Assembly: GCA_963678705.1 (NCBI GenBank)
Contig: OY783221.1
Span: 13,578,001 to 13,642,000, forward strand
Source: Panorpa germanica
Lineage: Eukaryota; Arthropoda; Insecta; Mecoptera; Panorpidae
Direction: 5' to 3'
Length of the DNA: 64,000 bases
Part shown: positions 10,148 to 19,712 of the stretch, piece by piece
How positions within the stretch are numbered: position 1 is the stretch's first letter
How the letters are laid out: every line of letters starts with the position of its first letter
Notes under the pieces: model-generated
What the model saw: the letters and a program-made list of their open reading frames with translations, nothing else
Told to the model about the DNA's origin: nothing
Database searches by the model: none
Program-made: the position numbers and the translations under genes

Positions 10148-10628
10148 TAAATAACCAAATATAATTTTGTAATTAAATTTAAGAGTTGACTTTGTGATTT
10201 TTGTTTAAATAAATTCGTTATTTTTTAAGTAAATGGCGTTGGTTTTTATTATATGACTACATATTTAAAATTGTTTATAAGATTTCAAGGTCTTCAAAGG
10301 AACCAGAGGTTGCTTTTTTCCTTCATTGTTTTGTTTTGCGAGTTGCTCACAAACTTCAGTTTTATTTAGGTGTGTAATGACTGAAAAATTCATATGAAGA
10401 CAATATATTTTTAAGCAGTGGCGGCGACATTTGCTGCTCCTACCCGGGAAACATATACGCACGTCTCTCTCTCTTTCGGATTAACAAGATCAGAAAAGGA
10501 TAGACATAGTCGTTCGGCAAAGATAAGACTTAATGGCTTTAACCACAAAAAGAAACAAGAAACGAACAAATGGCTTTTGAAGAGAATCCAGTTCTCTCAA
10601 ATTAACCTCTTAGAAGAACTTTAACTTG

Positions 10629-10826
10629 AACACAGTGGGTGAAGCATTGATGCTGCTTGACCAGACTGCTGTTTGATTCTCGGACAAGAGTTGTATTTTC
10701 TGGGTTTGGTTATTATCAAATTAAATTGATTATGTATATACATAATCGTGAACTTATTAGACAGGAGTACAATAATTAATGTCAAAATAATCGGAGGTCG
10801 TCGGTGATAGGAAAAAAAAATTAAGG
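10629..10826 (+). mobile_element. tRNA-derived SINE, diverged copy
   Basis: Starts with the CACAGTGGGTGAAGCATTGA head (A-box-like), continues with a decayed B box (GTTTGATTCTCGGAC) and the family core TTTTCTGGGTTTGGTTATTA, and ends GGTCGTCGGTGATAGG then A-rich. Plus orientation, older than the copies at 53284 and 63346. Confidence 0.7.
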
Positions 10827-10829
10827 ATG

Positions 10830-11931
10830 GGTTACGATAGATGCATTATGTCTTTAATAACGCTTCTTTTGTTGCATCAGCATACATTTCTTATAGCTTT
10901 GCCAATCATCATTCATATGCTTTTGTCTTACTTAATACTTTTTATTTTATTATACTACAACGATTTCAACAGCTAGCTGATATCTCGCATTGATGTAATA
11001 TAACAATTGTGTGTTTTGTAGATTTGTTTATTTATATGGTTGGTATATTTGTTTATTTTTGATTTATTTATCATTTAGTGATAATATTCTTTGCCAGTCC
11101 GGATCTAAGCATAGCTGAGTGTTAGAGTCTATGACCTAACTAGCTCGGTTACCCAGACGACTTACTTGATACTTAATACGCAATTTAGTCTAACGAAATC
11201 GACGAGTATATTTAGCCTGAAGCTGATAATTTTTACACGAGCAAAGATAGTTTTCAACCTATACTAGTACTGCGTCGTCTTTGATCGAACAGACTTCTTT
11301 GTCGAACAAAATAGTCAAAGAAAAAGGAAGTCTGTCATCTTTACGATTTATTTTATAAGTCAGAAATATTCTAGAAATACTAGACTTTGTTAAATAATAA
11401 ATAATGGGTAAATGTACGTATGGGTGTATGGGAATTTGTTTTGTACTTATTAATTAGACATATATGCCGTTAGACATTACATCCTTTCGCCTTAAATCCA
11501 CTGGTACCATTCCAATTTCTTACATAAACCTTTTTATATTCTTAAAACTACATATCAAGCTTCATCTGCCTTCGTTTACTCTTAACTTCTATCATACATC
11601 TTCTTCCTTGTAATATCTCTATCAGGTCATCACTTTCCAACTTCTCCTGACACCTAAGTACTCTTAATGTGTTCTAATTTTTCGACTTCCTTGCCACACA
11701 TTCCATACTTTCTCTTCTTCTGCACTCCAATACCTACTTCCTCTTTCTTTATTTCATAGTTTAATCCTCGCGATTCTCTATTCTTTATCTCCCTGTTTTA
11801 TCCAGGGATTGCGGCATTCTTCTCGTCAGTAACTTACCGTATTTAGTGTTATATTTTGCTACATCTATCCTTTTCATCCTACCCTGTTGTTCAAACTCTA
11901 TATCCCTTTCCTTTATGAGACTCAGTACGTA
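10830..11931. other. Intron sequence without recognised gene
   Basis: AT-rich DNA. The pyrimidine-rich stretch at about 11500-11910 (CTTC/TTCC-rich, purine-rich on the minus strand) has no open frame and resembles the purine-rich stretches near 18800-19000, 21190-21460 and 38270-38545; it may be a decayed Lys/Glu-rich coding region of a repeat. Confidence 0.35.
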
Positions 11932-12695
11932 GTGCTACACACGAGCACGAGACATTTCTCGTCTCGTCTCTTAAATACGATACGAGACTAGACATTTCTG
12001 AAAACTATTGAGGCGGTACCGAGACCACACACCTGAGAGTTTCCATGGTCTCGTTGACGTTATTTAAAAAAAAAATTGCTAGAAAAATAAACTAACAGCA
12101 ACATAAACGTTCAACCTTTTTTATTACAAAAAAGGTTAGGTCGTACATTTACGAAATATAAAATCTGGTAAACAAACATCTGTTAAATATTTTATTTTAT
12201 AATTTTGTCTTTTACAATTTTTTGTAGCCGAACGGAAATGAATGTTTTAAGGGAAAATAAATGTGAATATAAATTATTTACAATGCGATTGTTTGAAGAC
12301 ATTTTAACCTTCAGTTGTCGGCAAAAATGTCGCAGCGTCGGTGTTAACTTGAGAAAAAGGCTGAGATTAGATGAAAGTGATGATGCATTAAGCGAAATTG
12401 AACCAGTTGTCAACTGTATAAAAAGTTTCTTCAAAGTTTAAATTTGATACAATTAATGGTGAGAAAAAAGCGATATGCTTAGTATGTGAAAAATTTAAAA
12501 TAAAAAAAATAATTAGCCGAAACAATATAATGAACAACTTTGTTTAGGACTATCTTAGGAGTAAATTCTTACAATAACGAGATGTGACAAGACGAGACGA
12601 GACTATTACGAGAAGGGAACGAATCTAAAACGATACCTTTTTTTTTTCTAAACTAACGAGAACGAGGCGAGATTTTTGAAACGCAGAGAGCCTTC
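11932..12695 (+). mobile_element. hAT-like non-autonomous element with BED-finger remnant (copy A)
   Basis: Left end GCTACACACGAGCACGAGAC, right side rich in ACGAGACGAG words. Internally, plus-strand frames give LRKRLRLDESDDALSEIEP and, after a shift, FDTINGEKKAICLVCEKFK, the C-x-x-C half of a BED-type zinc finger as found at the start of hAT transposases. The rest of the transposase is absent. Related copies: 22418-23107 (-), 33969-34599 (+), 35392-35906 (-), 43461-43572 (-). Confidence 0.65.
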
Positions 12696-12699
12696 ATCA

Positions 12700-13022
12700 C
12701 CTTTTTTTCTCACCTTTCCGCTCTTATCCCTACTTCTATTCTAAAGTTGCTTACTATAGGTTTATTAGCTTTTTACTTTTTTAAATATTCAAAAGTTTAC
12801 AACTTGATCTGTTGCTCGAGACACCTGCAAGTAGTATCTGACATTTGGATATACACTATTATGCATTTCCTGCACCCTTCGTTGCATACCGATAATAGGC
12901 AGATGTTACGAGTAAATAAAATAAATGGAAACAATATTTTTTAAACTTTGTATTTTACTATAAATATAATACTATAAATTTACTATAAAATATAAATAAT
13001 TAGAAATGATATAAGAAAATAT
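12700..13022. other. AT-rich spacer 3' of peptide gene 3
   Basis: No gene or clear repeat boundary seen. It contains several TATAAATA-like tracts just downstream of the minus-strand gene. Confidence 0.35.
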
Positions 13023-13028
13023 TTTAAT
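13023..13028 (-). terminator. Possible poly(A) signal (ATTAAA) of peptide gene 3
   Basis: On the minus strand ATTAAA lies 17 bp after the stop codon. No canonical AATAAA was seen close by on this strand. Confidence 0.35.
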
Positions 13029-13044
13029 AAATAAATTATAAAAA

Positions 13045-13928
13045 TCATCCAAAAGGCCCGCCTCCAAAACCACCATATGGGCCTCCAAATCCTCCTCCTC
13101 CCCAAGGGCCACCAACTAGTCCTCCGAAAGGACCTCCCAATCCTCCAAATCCTCCAAATCCTGCAGCTCCTACACCTAGACCAAGAGCACCCAATAATCT
13201 TAGCCCAAGGAACGTGTGTGCAGTTTCCAAAGTTTCGTCTTTGTCTCCATCGTTCTCCTCTTCAACAAGTGATCTGCCTACATTGGATGTTTGCGTCCCC
13301 TCCACCGGGTGGGGAGATGCGGATTGGCTGCTATCATCTGCAGGAGAGACGTCTATCGGATGCGACAATGCTGTTGCTATGCAGCCGCAGAGAACGAATA
13401 AAGTCTAAAATAGTCGAAATGATAGTCGTGTGGTAAACAATAATAGTCCAAAATATATGCGCTTAGAGTAACATTACTGCCTCTAACTTTTTTAAAGTTA
13501 ATTTGATCTGGCCTTGACGTTTATTCGTCATAGCCACCATCAAATATTTTTAATACAGATTTTAACATGGAATTTATAATTCAACTACAATTTAATAGAA
13601 ATGTATCGACAACACAATAATTTGTGGGATACTAAATTTTAATGGGACACACAGAAAAACACGAAAAACAAAACCAGTTTGTATAATAAAACAAAACATG
13701 TTTATATTTGTTTTTTGAAAACAAAACTGTTTTCAAAACTGTCTCTCTGGTGTGAAACCGACATAACGTTTTGTGTTAAGAGAGATATACTCGTAATAAA
13801 ATTATAGAATTTCAAGACATATTCACATGTGTCTTGAGGCTTTATTACCCCCAACATTTTCATGTTTACTTCATTTGCTTATATTTTTTAGTATAGATTA
13901 AATAACGATTTAATACCTTTAAATCCAT
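13045..13928 (-). CDS. Secreted Gly/Phe/Pro-rich peptide gene 3 (two exons: 13917-13928, 13045-13404)
   Basis: On the minus strand, exon 1 is CGCCATGG context with MDLK and donor GTATTA; exon 2 follows acceptor GACTATTTTAG in phase 0 with TLFVLCGCIATALS, completing a signal peptide (residues 1 to about 18). The 123-aa product then has a polar acidic linker (HPIDVSPADD ... EEENDGDKD, about 19-62), the junction ETLETAHTFLG (61-71), a short hydrophobic LRLLGALGLGVGAAG stretch, and GGF/GGPF/GGPW/GGPY repeats to the stop. Only one Trp remains, so the domain is Gly-Phe rather than Gly-Trp. The shared exon layout and junction show common descent with the two plus-strand genes. An alternative reading starting at an internal TTG was rejected because the spliced form restores a full signal peptide and promoter spacing. 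Confidence 0.87.
13628..13770. repeat. Repeat with TGTCGGTTTCACACCAGAG end, inside the intron of gene 3
   Basis: GTCTCTCTGGTGTGAAACCGACAT at its right edge is the complement of the left edge of 35110-35260, and both have AAAACAAAAC/GTTTTGTTTT-rich interiors. It lies inside the 512-bp intron of peptide gene 3. Confidence 0.5.
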
Positions 13929-13961
13929 GGCGTGTTAAACTCCAGCAGAGAACAGTGTTAT

Positions 13962-14001
13962 ACTGATAGTTTGGAAAACATCTCTACGGTTTATATATAA
14001 A
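13962..14001 (-). promoter_or_regulatory. TATA box and initiator of peptide gene 3
   Basis: Read on the minus strand, TTTATATATAAA (around 13990-14001) is followed about 30 bp later by TCAGT (13962-13966), the arthropod initiator consensus, and then about 35 nt of 5' UTR to the ATG at 13928. Confidence 0.78.
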
Positions 14002-14390
14002 AACAAATATAACTTTCAAATCGTCCGTTGACAAACGATTGCTGACCGTCCGTATCAATTAATCCGTGTAGCTATTAATTACCACATGCAATTAACACTT
14101 TCAATTTTAATCAATATCCGTTAAAGTACTCAATATACGTAAAGAGAATGAATTTACGAATATTATTTCCATTAATTGGTTATTGGAAAAGTGTTTTTAA
14201 ATAACATAATTTCGTAAATGAATAAATACACTGTGCTGTATTACACGTAACCCTATTCTTGAGTAATGCTTCGTTCGTCAAATTGCAGCACAAAATATAA
14301 ATGTTATTTATTTTTATAATAACAATAATAATTTTAAAATAATAATAATAATAATATAAATGTTACCTTACATTCAAGTAATATTTCATT

Positions 14391-14690
14391 AAGGTAGTTT
14401 TGCCGTGATAATCTCAGACAGAAGTATAGTCCGACAGTCAATAGAAAAACTTTAAAATACTTCATGGGAGACTAATTTATTTTTGTCGGACATTGTAATC
14501 GACACATAGAAACTTTCATATGAATACACAAACTAATGCAATCACACTTTTCACGAACAGTAAAAATCACACTACCTGGCTGTTATTCTTTTTAATTTCA
14601 ACTTTAAATATTTATATCTTTTCAACCAATCGATAAAAAGAAATGATTTTCATTTCTGAATTTTTGTTTATAAGAACGAAAAATAAGATC
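14391..14690 (+). repeat. Dispersed repeat with GGTAGTTTTGCCGTGATAAT start
   Basis: The same sequence occurs inverted at 46515-46890 (shared AGAAGTATAGYCCGACAGTC, TTTTTGTCGGA, CTTTCATATG, TTCACGAACA-like words) and in part at 6690-6860. It is non-coding; the element type is not determined. Confidence 0.6.
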
Positions 14691-15527
14691 AGGGTCCTCT
14701 TATTTTTCGTTCTTATTTTTGTAGTGCCTTTCTAGTATTTTGAGTTTTGAAGTATTTGATAATATTTTCGCAACAAATGCGAAATCATTCTTGAAAATAT
14801 TGCAAAATACTAATTAAATAGATTTGGTGGATTTTAAGGAAACGTAAATTTGTGTTCTGTTCATTGTAGAAACAAAGATAGACCTTTTAAAATAAATAAA
14901 GTGTGCAATGTACAATGTGCATGTTCCCCATTAAATAAGATAACTTTCCTAAATAAACATTACTCAAAACCGATAGATGTCAAACATGTGGCTTTAACTT
15001 CCAAAGGGGAATATCAATATTCAAATAAAAGAAAAACAATACCTAATAGAATGGGGTGAGGACGGGGGGTAAATGTCAAACAAGAGACGTGAAATAAACA
15101 ACCCTAAGGGAAAACTCATGAATATATAAACTGCATTTCACACGCCAATGGTCACGAGATCCCCGACTCCCACTCCCATTTTCAAGGTTTGAGGAGTGCG
15201 ACTTCTTGTTTTACTTGGAAACTATTTAATATTTCACAGTTCGCGGTAAATAATTTAAATTTTGTATACTGTTGTGGTTCTGTTTCCTTTATTATTTAAT
15301 TTCTGACAACGGATAATAATTGAGCCGCAAAATAAACAAGTTTGCTATTTTGTTAGGGTTGCTCTTACATATCCAAATTACTTCGCCCAAGTAATAGGGA
15401 ATTTCAAGTTATGTCGACTGGATGAGAATTAACCAGAGATTGAAGGTGTACTTCTGGTTTTTAATATGTTGTCCTATATTTTAATGTTAATATGTTTATT
15501 TGTTTATATGATTATGGGATTCGTATG
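14691..15527. other. Intron sequence without recognised gene
   Basis: Contains a short palindrome at 14677-14722 (GAACGAAAAATAAGA and its complement around AGGGTCC). Short open frames here lack splice or promoter support. Confidence 0.35.
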
Positions 15528-16185
15528 GTAAAATTGCCCGTTTCGTAGAGAAAAAAATTGTAGGACTTTTGGCGTCCTCGGATTGTTCCCGGAATTTCCT
15601 GGAAACCGGTAATTTTGGAAAAACAGAAAAATATAATTTACTTTTTGCTGTATAACTTTTAATTTGTAAAAGATAGAAAGTTGGAATTTTGCATGTGTAT
15701 TAAGGTTAAGGTAAGATCAAAAATTAGAAATTCAAAAATTGAAAAAGGGGGAAAAGGGGGTTGAAGAAATTCGGGAGCCCGGTAGGGAACTTTGGAGAAA
15801 GTTCATATTCTGGATTCTAGAATAATTAAGTATATTATTAATAAAAAAAAATTAAAAATTTCAAAATTTTATTTGGGGGCACGGGGGCAGTATTTGCCGA
15901 GAGTAAAAATTGTGGTAGAAAGTTGGAATTTTGTATATAGGTTAACCTTGGTAACTTATTTACGAATCAAAAAAAAATCCCAAATTTAGAAAAAAAGTTG
16001 GTCAAATAACGCATAAATTGAAAATATTTTTTATTTTGGTAAATTGAAAAATTATTTTATTATTGTGCGAGTTTATTATTTCAATTTAAAAATAGAATTA
16101 AATATGAAATGTAATTACGAATTATTTTATTGGATTCAAATCATACACGCAAAAAAGACGTCGCATCGCGACGCGGGTAAACTAT
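15528..16185 (+). repeat. Dispersed 0.65-kb repeat, inverted partner at 27313-27940
   Basis: Shared features with 27313-27940 (read on the other strand) include AAAATTGCC...TTTCGTA at one edge, GGAATTTCCTGGAAAC, GGGGGCACGGGGGC, and GACGTCGC...GACGCGGGTAAACT at the other edge. No protein was recognised; it could be a non-autonomous DNA element or Helitron-like sequence. Confidence 0.55.
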
Positions 16186-16189
16186 AGTT

Positions 16190-17122
16190 GTATCATGTAA
16201 ATGTACACGACCTCTACTGATTTAAAAATCATGTGGAAAGTTCCGCAGTTTGATACAAATTTGCTGTTCGAATATTTTCCAAACAATTTTCGACCAATTT
16301 TTTACAGTGCAGCTAACTGTTCACCAAAGTACACCATCTTCCGACTGTCACAATTCAGAGGCTATTCTTATTAGAGCTAATCACAAGCTAATCACAATCA
16401 TTCACGAAAATAGTCTTTGAATAAGCATCAATCATCACTATGATCACATAATAACAAATTCGTCTTATGAATAGAATTAAGAACCGAAATTTTAAATCTT
16501 AGATGCCGCTGATGAATTTTGAACATTTTGCAACCTTGACAGGTCACCATAACCGAACATATTTGTTAGTATGTGTGGGTATTCGTCTGTAGAGGTTTCG
16601 AATTTATGACATTAGTAAATTATCTGGTTAAACTACCCCACGCAAGGGTTAATAGAAATTGTGTACATATATTACAGTTTCTTTATTCTTTAAACCAAAT
16701 GGACTTGTTCATTTAAGCAAGTGGAACTATTTGCGTTTAATTTATGAACACAACTATTGCTACTGACATGTTTTAAATTGCTTTAATTAAATCATTCGTC
16801 ATGCCCATTCGTAGACGCCCTTAGTGATATTATAATCAGTGTGCGTTCCATCTTCCATCGGTGGATAGGGCTAGGAGCTGGAAGGCCCATCAATTAAAGC
16901 ATGATGTTACGTGCGTGTTACTGATGTTACGCAAACAAATAACACTGTCACATTGTTTGTTATTAGTGAAACCAATTTGTGACTGACATTTACATATGAT
17001 TATTAATTTTCTTAAATGAATTTATTAGTCACATGATTAATTTAGTAATTGATTGTCCTTAGAATGATTAATGGGAACAGAAGTAGCCTTAATTTATAAA
17101 ATAACATGCCGAAGATAAAGTA
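16190..17122. other. Intron sequence without recognised gene
   Basis: AT-rich. A less AT-rich patch at 16800-16900 was read on both strands and gave no recognisable exon. Confidence 0.35.
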
Positions 17123-17270
17123 AGGCTGGGTTCACACGGCATTGTACTGCACGTTTTCTTGCTGTATAACTATTATCGAATAAACAGTGGCGCATACATT
17201 TTATATTGAACTATTCACACGAAGTCTGTACTGCACAAATGTGCAGTATAATGTCGTGTGAATCCAGCCT
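17123..17270. mobile_element. 148-bp MITE with AGGCTGGGTTCACACGGC ends, TA duplication
   Basis: Terminal inverted repeats AGGCTGGGTTCACACGGC / AGGCTGGATTCACACGAC extend for about 33 bp to CTGCAC, flanked by TA on both sides. It is the compact member of the family split at 4720-5688 and present at 60136-60655. It lies about 60 bp from the invadolysin exon. Confidence 0.8.
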
Positions 17271-17330
17271 TATGGTAAAGTAACAGTAACAAAACAGTAA
17301 CAGTGCAAATAATTAAAGTAATGAACTAAC

Positions 17331-17431
17331 CTGTAAACAGAGTCATCGTACACGAGAACAATCCTGAGCGGTTGTTCGATGCTGCGTTTCCGGATGACAT
17401 GTTCCGGTTCCAAATGAACACCATGTATCAC
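17331..17431 (-). CDS. Lmln: Invadolysin (leishmanolysin-like peptidase) internal exon, propeptide region
   Basis: On the minus strand this 101-nt segment is framed by a strong acceptor (pyrimidine tract then TTTGTTTCAG) and a GTTAGT donor. It is open in one frame, starting VIHGVHLEPEHV and ending EQPLRIVLVYDDSVYR, with the last Arg codon split (phase 2). The H-G-V-x-L-x-P-E-H, K-R-S-I and Q-P-L-R-I pattern is what I know from the region of animal invadolysins (M8 zinc metallopeptidases, cell-surface/lipid-droplet associated) at the propeptide/catalytic boundary. The reading frame continues exactly into 3165-3195 after a 14.1-kb intron. The preceding exon, expected to carry the signal peptide and Cys switch, should lie at higher coordinates but I could not identify it. 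The catalytic HExxH motif lies downstream, outside the window. Assignment is from remembered family pattern, supported by three exons in phase. Confidence 0.85.
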
Positions 17432-17611
17432 CTGAAACAAAGAAGAAAATTCTTATATATTCAAAACTAAAATGTATTTTTAAGGATGGCCATTTTTACG
17501 ATGACCGAGAAGATGTCCAAGATAATTCATGCTCGGGTCGCTGAATCTAGCAATCCTTCTCATGTGTCTTTTTCTCTTAAGTATTCTGGCATCTCTCTCT
17601 CCCAAGTCCTT

Positions 17612-17830
17612 TTATGAGATAAAAGGAAAAAACAGTTGTTTTAAAATTCTATATTGGTCAGAATTAATTTTTTGTCCGTTACACTGACAATATTCCTCGA
17701 ATCTCAGAGGTAGGTTTCTAATAACCTTATCAAGAAGAGGTTTGAAAATCGACGAAATTCTTTCTGTGATGTTTGTCCTTAATTCCAGGATAGTTTGTGG
17801 GACATTATCGTACAAATTTGACTTAAGGTA
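17612..17830 (-). pseudogene. Mariner-family transposase C-terminal fragment
   Basis: The minus strand reads LYDNVPQTILELRTNITERI, then IFKPLLDKVIRNLPLRFEEY and CQCNGQKIN. This is the C-terminal helix-rich tail of Tc1/mariner-type transposases (pattern P-x-T-x-x-E-L-x-x-N-I ... V-x-x-x-x-x-R-x-x-x-C-x-x-x-x-G). The catalytic region is missing. It abuts an oppositely oriented piece of the same family at 17843-18031. Confidence 0.65.
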
Positions 17831-17842
17831 ACCTTAAAGGAT

Positions 17843-18031
17843 GTTAAGAACAGAACAGTAACTGTAAATGTAACGACGCGCTATGTAGACATGATCAGCA
17901 ACTTCCTCCATCCCGAGCTACAAGAATGCTTACATTACAAGGAAGGTTGTCAGCGCAACGGAGGTCACCTCAACGATGTTGTTTTGAAAAAACAACAATT
18001 TGTTTCTTTGCGAATTAATTCTTACAAATAA
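17843..18031 (+). pseudogene. Internally deleted mariner-family transposase fragment
   Basis: The plus strand reads VKNRTVTVNVTTRYVDMISN, then FLHPELQE followed at once by CLHYKEGCQRNGGHLNDVVL. The first part is the start of the catalytic region, normally followed by the D-G-A motif; the second is the extreme C-terminus. About 150 residues between them are missing, so this is an internal-deletion derivative. It has the inner words TTTTAAAACAACTGTTT mirrored at 17624-17645. Confidence 0.65.
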
Positions 18032-18034
18032 ACC

Positions 18035-19712
18035 ATTTTAAAACAACTGTTTTTTTGTACCTTGAAAAGTTGAGTCTTTATGAATATCTTAATAGCTATA
18101 ATAACAGTTTTTATTAAGTATTTCCAGTTCTATTTATATAGGTTTCTTTGTATGTTTAAATACAAGCAATACACTGTCAAATCTAAATTGAACATTTTAT
18201 TTTTATCATCATTGTAACACGTTCCATAATAAAATATTTAAAAACCAAGAATATATCTTTATGCAGTATATCAAAACGAAGAAGGAGATTTTCTGCGTAA
18301 AAAACTCTTCCATATTATATAAAATTATATACGTTGCCACGCAGCTGCCTTAAGGCATAATAAATATTACATTTATAACAAAAAAAAGTATGATTACAAA
18401 ATGAATACTTAATATACTTGTATTTATGTCATTTGTCGAGAATACAAAAAAAGGAACGAAAAATAAAATAAAATATAAATAATCAACGTATTACCTCAAT
18501 CCATTCACCGGATGTACGCCTTTATAGGTGTACTACCAGCCTCACACCAGTATTAAATACCTCTCATTGATTTTTCATGTAAATTGCGTGTAATCAGCTA
18601 ATGTTTGTTAAATGCCGTGCATAGGTTTGCAATTAAACGAGTTATTAATATTTACATCTACTTATATGCAGGCGATAGTCGAAATATAATAAATTGTTTA
18701 CTTTTAATTATATATTGTTTATATTAATTATATCTCGTAAACTATATGTGCTAATAAATACATAATGATTTAAATTTAGTTGGATAGGGGGTTTATGTCT
18801 GTAATAGACGGCAGGAGAAGTGAAAATGAAGACAGAAGGGAAGAAGGATAGTGAAAAGATAATAGAGAGAGTGTCGAGAGGACACAAGGAAGGTAAAAGG
18901 TGAGAGACGGAGGAACAGGCAAGAAGGAAGAAGAAACAGGAAACAGTGAGAATGAAGGAGGTGTCAAGAGAAGAAGAAGCAGAAAGTCTTTGGGAAGCAG
19001 TAAAAGGCTAGAATAGTTTAAGTTTAGTTTTAAATTCCAATTTTTATATGAATGAAATGTATTAGGAAATATAATACTGTAAATTGTAAAGAACACAATT
19101 AATAAAATATATAAATATATCTGCTTACTAGTATTATATTGTGTACTAGTATCTGCTTATAGGTACACTCGTTTCAATTATTACATACTACATACATACG
19201 TGTTGGAATTAAAAAAAATAATTTATATTTTACATTATTATATCGAATATAAAACGATGAAGAGTTTTTTTTATCCGCTTAAAAAACATTTTTCTTTACT
19301 CTCGTACATTTTCTCTAAATTCTATGGAGAAATAATTATATGTATTACAATATAGTTGGGATGACAGAAGTTTTACATGCTTCAAATGGGAGGTGAGCTT
19401 GAGAATTACTAACTTTGTTATTATTCATCTCGGATTCTAAACGGTTGAAAAATTAGAAAATTCGGGTTTAATTAGTAAACTTATTCTTAGCTTATAAATA
19501 AAAATTTTAAAAAATCTTTCGAAAAGTAGTTTCATGCTGGACCCACCTTAATCTAGGATTTCGGGTCCGTAAAAACATACGACTCCGAAAAGTAATATGA
19601 TGGACACTCTGATTTGAAAAAAAATGTAAGAAATTTAGAGAAAGGAAAATTATTATCTATTATATTACTAGAAAGCGAAAGTCAGCAACAGTGCGCCCTG
19701 GTCTAATTAGTA
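18035..19712. other. AT-rich region without recognised gene
   Basis: Upstream of the first identified invadolysin exon. A purine-rich stretch at about 18800-19010 gives a long antisense open frame of low complexity and is not a credible gene. The rest is AT-rich with no recognised exon. Confidence 0.4.

Larger units (their letters stand above)
3196..17330 (-). other. 14.1-kb invadolysin intron containing three independent genes
   Basis: This interval lies between the microexon and the 101-nt exon of invadolysin. It carries three complete two-exon secreted-peptide genes (two antisense, one sense to the host), each with its own TATA box, plus many MITEs, a SINE, a hAT-like element and LINE fragments. 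Intron status follows from the phase match of the flanking exons. The nesting of the three genes is seen directly. Confidence 0.82.

Noticed and set aside
9828-10158. Long open frames antisense to, or overlapping, the Gly/Trp repeat exons (also at 6000-6182, 13077-13436)
   Set aside because: They are Pro/Leu/Ala-rich shadows caused by GGN/TGG repeat codons; no signal peptide or splice support.
13045-13368. Start of peptide gene 3 at the internal TTG (13368)
   Set aside because: Splicing to 13917-13928 restores a full signal peptide and ATG with a properly spaced TATA box and initiator.
18776-19096. 106-codon Leu/Ser-rich minus-strand frame
   Set aside because: Low-complexity reading of a purine-rich tract; similar tracts elsewhere in the window are not open.
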